Shown piece by piece: positions 10,401 to 22,100 of a stretch of DNA of 64,000 bases (position 1 is its first letter; every line of letters starts with the position of its first letter). The position numbers and the translations under genes are program-made. Source of the stretch: Lepidonotus clava (Eukaryota > Annelida > Polychaeta > Phyllodocida > Polynoidae); NCBI GenBank assembly GCA_936440205.1, contig OW387147.1:23523629-23587628 (forward strand), read 5' to 3'. The notes beneath the pieces were generated by a model that saw only the letters and a program-made list of their open reading frames with translations, was not told the DNA's origin and made no database searches.

Positions 10401-13193
10401 AAACATGGTTTGATATTGTGATGAACGGCTATTCAGCCAAAATACATAGAGGTTAAAATAATAGAAATAAGGTAATAATAGAAATATATGTAAGAGAACG
10501 AAATAGATGTAAAGAACGAATATGTAAAGAACGAAGAACGAAATAGATGTAAAGAACGAATATGTAAAGAACGAATAACGAATATGTAAAGAACGAATAA
10601 CGAAAACGTAATGGAACGAAACCCGGAAATATGTAAACCGGAAGTGAAATGTAAACCGGAAACGGAATATATAAACCGGAAGTGACGTCAGTTGTAGGTC
10701 ACGTGACCGAAGGCAGCCAATCAGGGCTGACCTCTCTAGTATATAAAGGGGCGGTGAGGCCCGAATAAACAGAGTTCTTTAACAGTTCTCCTGGTGTCCA
10801 GACGTGTCCTCTTTCCTGAAACAACCGCTAAAGATGAGCCGATCAGAGTAATTAAGCCGAAGTTAGGACAAAACAGTCGAAGTTCGAGATAGGTAGTAGA
10901 AACATAGGGTAAGGGGCCCGATGGCCCGAAGAACGAGGAACGAGGGAACGGAGTAGGGCACGAAGGCCCGAAGTAGTACCGGAAACCGAGGCGTAGTATG
11001 GTGCGAAGACATGGGGAGCGGAACGAGGGAGCGAAGTCCGCGGGGACGAGGGCGCGGCATGCTCGGCCCCACGCTACCAAACAATAGGCGACCGTCGGCC
11101 CGTCGCCCCCGCGGACCGGAACTCAGGGGTGGACCGCCCCCCCGGCCGACCCGTACCCCTACCATAATTTCCCTCCCCCGCAGTCCTCCGTCGACATCGA
11201 GTGCCGATTCCCGATCGATTCGCTCAGCCCCCCCTCGTGCGCGAGGCACGACTCTAGAAACACATCTCGGTTCTTGGCCCGGATTCCCCGTCCGCCCCGA
11301 GACCCGAACAACCCCCACGTTCCTCTGTTGTAAGAATCGGCAACCCCGACTTACCAGAGAACGTCACAATATCATCTGTGGACCTGTACCAATAAATTTC
11401 AGCAAAAAAAAAAGGGGGTCACCATGCTCATTAAAGAGCTACAACCCTTAGAAACAAAATAATATGGTAATTCCTGTATATTCCTATGTAAACAAATTCT
11501 CTTTTAATTTCTCATTATCCCATTTTAAGTTAAAATTTTTGTGGAAAAGTTATTTCTTTGGAAATACAAGATATTTTATACATAAATTCAATTTCAAGCC
11601 CCTAAGATTTTCACACCAGGTGGAGCTGGTGTGGTCAGTCCCAAATCCCTTTAATTCTTTTATAATTTCTTTTTCAGGCTTAACATAAACCAGAGTGTTT
11701 TAGTGACCCCATCAGAATCCCAGTTCTTCCAATACACCTTTGGACAAGAAGAGGAATCAGTGCTTGTGAGAGTGGTTTCAGATGACGATCTCTGCATGAT
11801 TGTCTCCATACAAGATGTTGGGGTGAGTCTCAAAATCAGAAGGAGCTCTGAATCTCATAAATTCAGTACCAAGCAATTACTGGTACCCATGTAGTTACCC
11901 ATGCTCCAGTATTCACATAATTATATACAATAAAGCGTTCTTTGATAACAATCTATAAATGAACACATTCATGATGTTACTTCTTCTTTTTACTGGGTAA
12001 CAGAACTGTCTTTGATACAGTTTGTTTAAACTGGCTTTCCTTTTCAATATCATTTCGAGGTAGACTTTTTCATCATCTGTGAAGTTCAAGCCCAAATTAA
12101 TGATCACTCGCTTGCAGTGGTATAGATATTATTATTGACAATGAACACACAACAGTTATAAGTATGGTTTTATGTTCTCTGCATGGTATATTCTCCTACA
12201 CAAGATCCACAATTAAAACACTCTTAGATTGTATCCAACATTACTCAAGTTAATTCACCATAGTATGGGGAATTTACCTTTAGTTTACTTAGGTCTCCTG
12301 CTGTCCAGTCTGTCGTTGTCATGACTCTGGTCAGCTTGTTATAATTATATAAAGTCCTCAGTGAGGTCTAGTTTAGTCGGGTCCAAGTTGGGTGGGATTG
12401 TCTTCTCTCTGGCCAGCTATATCCTATCTTAACTGTAGATTCTCCTGTTACCAGTAGCTCCTCCTGCATATCAGTAGTTCCTTTCATTTGAATAGGGCTG
12501 ACTATGGTCAGCCTGACTGTACTTCTAAGTCTTTCACTACTATCCTTCCTTCTCCTTTACCAGCCGGTATTCATTGCAGCCTTATACATTCTACCAGCCT
12601 TATATGACTATTAATCATTACTATCTAAAGCTCCACATGATCATGTGTTCTTGATTAATGTGTCCATGATTGAAATCAGAATTGTTCTGATGCCATTACA
12701 TTAGCTATAATGAATTGCAACAGCTAATACTGATTACTGCTTTAAAACATAACTATTATGGGCAATGTATTCAGCTAATTTCAGTGCAATATGAACATAA
12801 TAATAATTATTATGTGAATTTTATTTACAATTCACCGATTATACATTGGTCTTGTGAAAGTGCATTGACAGCAAATCCTTGGTACACTTTCATTATGTAA
12901 AATTTGGGCTGAACGGAAACAATGCTATATTATTGGTAGAGATGCTATCTCTAATTTGATAAGATTGAATCAATTGCATCTGCTTATAAATTGAAACAAC
13001 ATACTAATCTCACTGCAGTGTCCGGTGTATGACCGTGTTCGGAACGTAGAATATGAGGGGAGGTACCAGACTGTGACACGTCAGGGATCCATCAATGTAC
13101 CAAAGGCACTCCTCAATGGAGGGGCATTCTTTATTGTCTTTGTCCTCCTCCCAGTTGACATAGATTGTGTTGGCATTGAAGACATAAAAGCTG
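7424..13193 (+). CDS. SIDT: SIDT exons 1-4: extracellular/luminal domain
   Basis: Four exons encode the beta-rich N-terminal domain. They include [31 protein letters not shown] and CPVYDRV, which track vertebrate SIDT2 in order and spacing. Cysteines in TLC, LCM and CPV are conserved in the family. Exon 1 ends most plausibly at the gttagt donor at 7546, because only that choice joins in phase to the exon at 9606. Confidence 0.85.
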
Positions 13194-16100
13194 GTAAGAT
13201 CTCTCCTGATTTTTAATTGATTATATTTATTCATTATTTCAATCACGTATCACTGTTTGCTTTGTTCAATATTATAAGTGAGCCTTATCAATCATTATTA
13301 TTATAATTTGATTATTACATACTGACATATAACAATGAGCTGTTAGTGAGACCATTTATTATTAAAGGAAACATTATTAACTATTATTCCTTTATTATGT
13401 CCTGTGGTAAACTGAGCAACACTGGTGTCCTGGTGGTTGACCTAAACACCTGCTGGCCCTAACACCAGGGGGCAGCAACTGCATTCACAACTATACAGGC
13501 ATATCTTACACACATATATACCAACACATCCAGTATTATCATTTGCATTCATTATTTTCAAACATATAATCTATCTCACTTCTGACACCAATATCTCATA
13601 TTTTGAGACTTCAGCCTTATTCTTACGCTTTGACAGAAACAAATGGGACTAGAGAGAAGCAGGTGACTTTTTATGTTGAAGAAACTCTTCCAAGAAGCCA
13701 GTACATTGTTCCAGTTCTAGGAGCAGTAGCCCTCTATGTTGGGATCATTATCCTTAGCTTGATAGCTGCCATTGTCTACCAACACTGGTAAGTTATTTCT
13801 TGTACATTAAGATTCCCTTCAGCAGTTTAGAATAAGGACTGTAAATTACAATGTACAATCTTAAGTCTTAAATAGATTTGCCGGCATGGAAAAGTCTACT
13901 TATTTCCTCTAGTATCAACGGCTCTGTGATTGTTTCAAATGATCTCAGAATTCCCTGTTTTATTAATTTTCATGACACATAATAATTATCATCAACCGTT
14001 GGGAAAACAAGAAATAATAATATGTTTATACATATTTAATGTTTTCTTAGACGTATGTAAAGATAGTTATGTAAGTAAAACTTAGAAACTTCTCACATTT
14101 TCTTTTAGCCTTTATGCAGGAACCGCCAAACAGCAGGATCCATCAAGAGGTAAAAGGTTGAGCAATTCTAAGTTATTCCTTGACTATCTGAATATATACG
14201 GAGAATGTTTTAAACCTGAGGTAACTGAGGTCTAAAGTTTCAAATGTTGAAACAAAAGGAGATTTTAGGTGAACCATTGATAAGTCTAGTCCTGTCGAAT
14301 GGAAATATCTAGGCAGGGCTGAACTATCGATAATCAGATTTTAACCAGATGAGACTAACTTTTCCAGGCTGTAATAAGGTGATTCATTTTTATCAACATT
14401 TAGGACCTTCTTCAATTCTATAGCTTTTATAAGTAAGTCATAAACAAGTCTTAAAATAATCATAGAGCACTTATACAAGAGTATTATCTACACAGTGAGA
14501 CCTATTTGCTATGTGCAATTTAAAAATATGCTTGGAAAGCTGCCACTTGTTTAGTATTTTATACTTCACGTAAGCTTTCACAAATGAGTAGTAAATAGAT
14601 TATTTTTATAAATGAGTACTAAATCGATGGAACATTTTCCCTTTACATGCAGATTCTGTTGGAACTGAGCTTGGTACAAGTGTTGCAAAGGTAAGAGAAA
14701 CTATGTGCAATGTAATCCATGTGATGTGGTGTGTGTGTATGTCCTTTACAGATCATTTTAAGGGGGATGAATTGAGTGCAAGGTCATTCGCTAATCTTTC
14801 CAGAATTTGGAAAAGTATAATTCCATGGTCAATCAAGTAAAGTTCCAAAGAATAATATGTCAAACTGAAATAAGGTTACATCACAGCTGTACTGTTCATT
14901 ATCATTAAACCTGATTACATCGTAACTTATATGTTATATCTATTGTGGAATAATATTATGGTCTGTGTTTCATATCTTCTCACATTTGTGACGTTCTCTG
15001 GTAAGTCGGGGTTGCCGATTCTTACAGCAGAGGAACGTGGGGATTGTTCGGGTCTCGGGGCGGACGGGGAATCCGGGCCAAGAACCGAGATGTGTTTTTA
15101 GAGTCGTGCCTCGCGCACGAGGGGGGGCTGAGCGAATCGGTCGGGAATCGGTGCTCGATGTCAAATGGAGGACTGCGGGGAAGGGAAATTATGGTAGGGG
15201 TACGGGGAGGCTGTGCTTCGTCTCGCTCTATCTTCCAGACCGGCATTCACCTCGCCAGGGCGGTCCACCTCGGGTTCCGGTCCGCGGGGCCGTCGGGCTG
15301 ACGGTCGCCTATTGTTTGGTAGCGTGGGGCCGAGCCTGCCGCGCCCTCGTCCCCGCAGACTCCAGGTTTCCGTTCCGCTCTCCATGCCTTCGTGCCATGC
15401 TGCGCCTACATTTCCGGGACGGTTTCGGGCCTTCGCGCCCTACCTCGGTCCTCCGTTCCTCGTTCCCGTTCCTCGGGCCGTCGGGCCCCCGTCCTAACTT
15501 TCACCTATTTATCTCGAACTTCGACTATTTTACTCTAACTTCTGGTTAATTAACTCGTATCGGCTCATCTCAGCGGTTGTTCAAGGGAAGAAGACACGTC
15601 TGGACACAAGGAGAACTGTTAAAGAACTCTGTTTATTCGGGCCTCACCGCCCCTTTATATACCTTAGAGGTCAGCCCTGATTGGCTGCTTTCAGTCACGT
15701 GATCTACAACTGACGTCACTTCCGGTTTACATTCTCGTTTCCGGTTTACATATCACTTCCGGTTTACATCTTTCCGGGTCTCGTTCCTTTACATATTCGT
15801 TCCTTTACACTTTCGTTCCTTTACATATTCGGGCCTCTTTTTCGGGCTTTTTACACTTTCATTCCTTTTACATATTTCGTTCTTTTACACTTTCGTTCCT
15901 TTTACGAACATATATACCTTTTGTCATATTACCTTATTTTCTCTTATTTTGATCTCTACATATTTGGATGAATAGGCATTCATCACACCCTCCCGCACCT
16001 TCTTGAAAGGTGGGAAAACACGTCTTACAAAATTTCAAAGCAGTTCATACAGCAACGACAACAGGACATACTTTAAAACCAGAAACATTTTTAACTACCA

Positions 16101-19100
16101 ATCCTACGCTCCTTATCGGTAGAGGAGGAGGTGTCACCCTCTGTCCTCTCCGGTCTACCTCGGAGGGCCCCCGGGGCCTATCCAGCTAATTCTTATTTTT
16201 CTTCTTTCTTCTTTCTTCGTTCTTAGTTTTTCTCGCTTTCTCGGTAAAGTTCATATAATTCATTTTACATATTTCTCTGTCATAGTTCTTATCCTGGGTC
16301 TATTAGGACCCGTACTGCGCCTTTTCCGTCTTAGGATGAGCGAGCCGGTCGTGGCTCTCCCACCCGGGACTGGGGATCGGTCGTGACCCCATCGCCCCCG
16401 CTCCTCTCCTCTGGGCTCTATGTACTTAGCCCCTCGGCGTTTTTCCTCGCCCTACCCTCGTTAGGACAGAGGGACCGGTCGTGGTCCTCCTGCCCGGGGC
16501 CATGGGTCGGTCGTGACCCGCAATGCCCCCGTTCCATTCGTTTTTCGTCGTCCAGACGTTCTCCGTTGTTTTTGGGCAGAGAGTCGATCGCGACTCTCCT
16601 GCCCGGAGGCAAGGGCCGGTCGTGACCCTTCGTCCTCCCGGTTATCACTCTTCTCCGCGTTCTTTAGATGATGATGATTTGAAGATGAAGTTTTGTAGAA
16701 AGACTGAAGTTTTTGTAGAAGGAATGTTGTAGAAAGAAATGTTCTTTTTTTTTTTGGACTTCGTGCCCTCGGTCGCCTCAGCATTCAGAGCCTCCCAATG
16801 CCTTTTCACGTTTGGCAAGGACAACATGTTCGAGCCAGAGGCCGAGGTACCCAATGGTTCCAAAGAAGAAATGGCACTGGATGTGGAGATGTGAACTTAG
16901 TTCAAACGTTAAAGCCTCAAGAGGAAGCTTCAGCAGGTGGCGCCGTGCAGTTCGTGCCACCGGTCACAATGAAACTCTGGATGGAGTTGAGGTGAAGGTA
17001 AGTATGTGAAGACTGGAATTATTAATTGTTGATGAGGTGTCCGTTTTCCGTGCAGGAACGAAGTTTGACTTTGCAGTCGCCGGCCATGTCGGAGTGTCCC
17101 TGTGACACATGGCCTCGTGGTTAACCCAGCACCAGTTCGTAGAAGACGATCGGCTCTTGACCACGCCGACACACTCAAAGACTTTAGAGGCAAAGGAAGA
17201 TATCTGAGAAGGAGTTCAATGTAGTTAATAGGGTATTTCGTCACCGTTCCGGGCCCAAGTGGCATGACAACAACCGGAACGGAGACCCGATGAGAAGACA
17301 ATTTTCTTTTTGATGAGGTTTCTTTGATGACAGGAGCCGGCACCTCTCATCCCTTCCCCCCCGTGAGCAACGGTAGGAAGACAATCCTTCTTGGGGCGAG
17401 AGGGAGGCTCCTTCGTTCTACTGATGAGATGATTTCAAGAAGAGGATTCTCACTTCGGGCACTCGGGCCCTCGTTCGTCTCTCGGGCTCTCGGGCCCCGC
17501 TCCGCTTACTAAGTTTTTCTTCCTCCCGAAGGACCATGTTCATTGACGATTTTCTTGAGAAGTAATACTAACAAATAGTCCGTATTTAAGGTAAGTTTAA
17601 GATCTGGTCTGGTTTGATTCTGGGGTAAGGCCACAGTCTTCATCGGTGCCATGCCCATCTACATGAAGCCACTTGAACGCCTTTGACACGCGCCGGGACA
17701 ACAGCTTCGAGTCGTTCCGAGCTGCTCCTAGGTACGGCGGTTCGAAGTAGGTAAGTTGAGAATGTTTTTAGAAGGAGAAGTTGTAGAAAGAGAAGATGGA
17801 AGACTTCAACTGGGATCTGCACCCGACGTCCACCTTTGAGACACGGAACGGGCCCATCTCAGCCGGCTTTAAAATACGGGATCTAGAGAAGAACTCATCC
17901 GTCATCGAACTCCAAGGCAGGGATGAAGGATCGCTTCCCGTCGTTCTTTGCAGACCTCTTGATTCGTCTATCGAGGCATCCGAAGCCGTCGTTCCAAGCA
18001 CCATCTCCCTATATGTTTCAAAGACTATTTTGTTCCGTTCGTCGGGAAGAAGACATCAGGAAGTACGACATGGAAGCAGTCACGGTCGTTACTGCAGGTA
18101 AGGTATTAATATATAAAGTAGTAAGTCTATTAACTTCGTTTTGTTTACTTATTATTAGTAGGGCACGAGCGAGGGCCTTTCAACTACCGTCCCTGCTCGC
18201 ACCCCGGTCCCTCGGGAGCCATCTACCGCTCTCCGCAGTCATTACACGACTCGCTGCATCGGTCTTGGCATGCTAAAACCAGCATCCAGGTCGAGAAATT
18301 CCACTCTACTACTCTCCGTATGCGGTAAGAGGCTGAAGACAAGGAAACACAGAAGATGGTGGTACAATGAATCCGGGCCCATCCGGTCCAACATTCTGAG
18401 TGATCCATCCAAGATCAAGATGGTCGAAGCCCGAAGAAGTCCAGACGAGCCGTGGAAAGTTCGTTTTTTTGGTGCCGCTAGAGGACAGAGGTCGTTCTTC
18501 ACTCGCCTCCAGATCCCTCAAGGCAGCACGGGAGAAGAGCTCAAGTCTTGGCCCGTGCCAGCCTTTCCTCCAGCGGCGAGTCGCTGGTCCACCGGTAACC
18601 TATTTACCCCGGCACGACCGTCGACTCAAGATTTACACAATACTGTTCGTTCGTTCCGAGTTCCTTTCTTCGATTCCACCTCCTTGTTTTACTCTCGTTC
18701 CTCTTGGTCACTCGGACGGGTGCCGGGTGTCCGTCCGACCCCCCGACCAAGTGACTCTCGCTCCGACGTTCCGTCACTATCCTTTTTTCGTTCCCTGGGC
18801 CGCCCGGCCCGCTATCTTTCCAATTTCCGCGACCGGACGGTCCTATTTAACCTGCTTGGTCCCAACCAACGCAACGGGGCTCTTGATGATTACTGGGAAG
18901 AAATGGAACGGCTACACACTTTCTTTTCCTCCGAGCGCCTCCTCCCGTTCCGTACTGCCCCGCAGGCTTGGTAAGTTCGTTCCATACATGGACCCTCCAG
19001 CTCGTTGGTTACGGTCAACACCTCCTAACACATGCGGTTTCGTTCAATTCCGCAAGAAGAAGATTCCCATGAAGAAACTACCTAATTTGTTTTTAGTAAG

Positions 19101-22100
19101 AATACTTCAAATGAGAACATTCGAGCCCGCCAGTCCGTTCCCGATGTTTTTAAAGCAAAGTTCGGGCTCGTCCAGCGGTCTCCAGGAAAGTTTTTATCCG
19201 GGCTTCGGACTCCTGTGCGGCTCAGGTACCTCCACCTCGGCCCGGTCCTCTCCCTGGGGGTTTGACATTATGGGTGAGGAGCCAACGCCCCGTAATCCCT
19301 CCTCACCCGAACTCACGACGCGCCATTTTCCGCTTCTGGTTCCGTCGCGCTATCTTCCGTACAGGACTCTGAGCAGCATACACCGTTCTCTCTTCTTCTA
19401 GGCTTTTCATCCTTCTTCCTGACGTCGGGCCGGTAAAAGCAGCCTCTTCTCCCTGGCCGGGAGCTTGAGAAGTGGGTCCACTAGTCTGCTCTGCTGTTCT
19501 ACCTCCCTCGTCGTCTGTAACAAATCGTCTAACTGGTCCTCGTTTTTGTACAACACTAAAGTCTGAGCCAACTGGACGGTCCGGTTATGTTCGTTAATTA
19601 ACCTGTCGATTCCTGGTAACTCTCGGGTAAACGGCCCCAGCGCTGCTGTCGGGAACTGTGCCATTGCCTCGTCGAACGTCTCTGGCTCGCGGCCCGTTTC
19701 CAGCGCCATCAGGAACGCCATTGATACTGAAGCCATCGCTCTCGTCTTGGCCGTCATCCTTCGTACCTGCTTAGGAGGCCACGCCAGTTGCACCTTGATT
19801 GCTTCCTCGGCGTCCCAGTCTCGTACTGCCCGTGCCGTTACCGGAAAGTGTCCCTGCAAGACCTGTTGAATGGCCTGCGTCCTTAACAACTGGGGTCGTG
19901 GCGTTTCTCCGGATGGTCCCGCCGTTGGTGTTTCCATCCCCATGGACCCGAATACTGAGTCCGAAGCCGCCCCCGACTCGTCCAGTTCTTGCCTGTCTTG
20001 CTCGTGCCTTTTGGTCTCGGCCTGTCCCAACTCCATGTCTTCTGAGTCCTCCACTTCTGTATCCATGGATTGAGCAGCCGGTATTTTCAGTCTATGTACC
20101 ATAACTCGTGGTTGTAGTGCTCGTCCATCCTTGTCTTCGTCCTTAAGTGGGGTGTCCGGACCCGGTGGCGATCTCATCCTCTCCGGTGACGGCGGTCCCG
20201 GGGTCTCTTCCATGCTTGCGACCCAAAGAACGAACTTCCCAGACTGGTTCGGGTCAAATTTTCTACAGCCATCCGTGTCTCCGGCGTATCCGGTGCCACT
20301 AGGATGTCCCTCATCCGCTTCAGTCCCGGGGGCGGTACCACTGGCTGCTTGCATACCATCTTCTCCAGGGGTGAGTCCGCCCTCGTCTGGGTAGGGGTTG
20401 AGAACAACGGCTGCGTTGAAGCCATCGAAGCCGTTTCCTCGGTCTTGACCGCGTGTCGAACGTACTTCACTTTTTCAACTCGGCCCGATGGTTTCAGTCC
20501 TTGTCTTTCCGCCATTTCGAAGATGAACCTTCCTAGGTACAACGCCTCTCTCTCCACCAACCGGCCCTCCTTCGCGTCCCGAATACTGTCCTCCAGCTCC
20601 CGGTCTGTTCTCGCCTCTCGGTAACCCCTGAACGCTCCTTCCCGGTTCATCGTTCCTTTTAGGTACCCGGGGTACCTCGGGTGTCGCGACTCATAAACAA
20701 CCGACTTCTTGTGGACCGTCATCATAGTAAACTGCGCGTCGCTACAAGGTGGTTCTAGTCCCGTGGTCCGTTTTAATCCTGTCGAGGTCTCGGGCTGCGA
20801 TGGTCCCAGCTCTCCTGCGCTACTTGACTCGGCGATGACCAAGGACCGATCGCTTCGTACTGACGTACTCCGGCCCGATTCTGATTGGTCCGAGCTCGTT
20901 CCCTCTTCAAGTTCTTTCGGGATTTTCTTCACCTTCTTCCACTTTTTCTTCCGGGACGGCTCCTCCGCTGTGGATCCTTGTGCCGGGGGTCGCTTGAAGG
21001 CTGGAGGCTCCTCCTCCTCTCCCTTAATTTTCGGACGTTGATCGTCTGACGAGCTTATTAATTCCACCACCTCGGCCCCTGGTGGTATTCCCGAGCCACC
21101 TGGCTTCGGGGCTGGCGTGGATCTTCCTCCTCTTCCTCTGCCCGGGAGTCCTCTGCCGGGGAGTCCTCGTCCTCTCGGCTCCCGCGGTTCTCCCTGGGCG
21201 TTTAACTTCTTCACTTGACTTTGTACTATTCCAGCCACTTGTTCGTCCGTCATAAGTGGTCTCGGGTTGATCACAGCCCGGCTCGCGCTTCGCGGCGACT
21301 CGGTGCTTTCCTTCCGCACCCCTTTCGCGGCCCTCCGAGGAGAACGGCGCGTGGGCGTCGACTGTTCCGTTACTCCGGCCAAGGGTCCCTTCCCTGCTGC
21401 TTTGGCTGCTTGGGTTCCCTCGCCGGCCTCGGCGGCCTCCGGTTCTTCCTCTGCTGCTTCCTGCTCAGGCTGCTCGGCGTCGCTGTCATCGGACCCTCTT
21501 GATGCCCTCGGGTAATATGGTACACGAATCCTCCGCCGCGGCCTCTCCGGTGATTCCTTGTCCACCGCTTTTTCGGGGGGGTAAAATCCCTCCGGATGAC
21601 GCACAGCGTAGTCATGTTCCAAAATAATCAGCTACCCGGGCCGCCGTTTCGTCTCCAGGAGCGAAGCTGGTGTACGGCGGTTGTCCTTTCGGATCCAAGG
21701 CGAACGCCGCAGCATACTCCAGCCTCAGAAGGGGGTCCTGTTTCGGCATCCCTCTCAGCAGGTTTCCTTCGTGTGATTCCCACATGTGCTTTTTCCAGTC
21801 CTGGTGTGGCGAATATGCTCGGCTCGAACACACCGGGTACATGTAGTATTGTTTTCGTACTCCGTCGTGCTGGCCTCGGATGTGCTTGGCTAGGTGTTTG
21901 AATTCCTTTCCGCGACACTGTCCTTCCCAACACTGTCCGCTCATCGCGTCTATTTTCCGGGCTTTCGGGCCTCGTTCCAAACTCGAAGCTCGTCCCGTCA
22001 GCCTTCTTCGTTTCCGCCTCGTGGTGATGCTGCTCGTCTCACTTCTCTGCTTTTTCTCCTAGCTTGGTCTGCTCGTCTGAGATGTGATGAATTCTGATTG

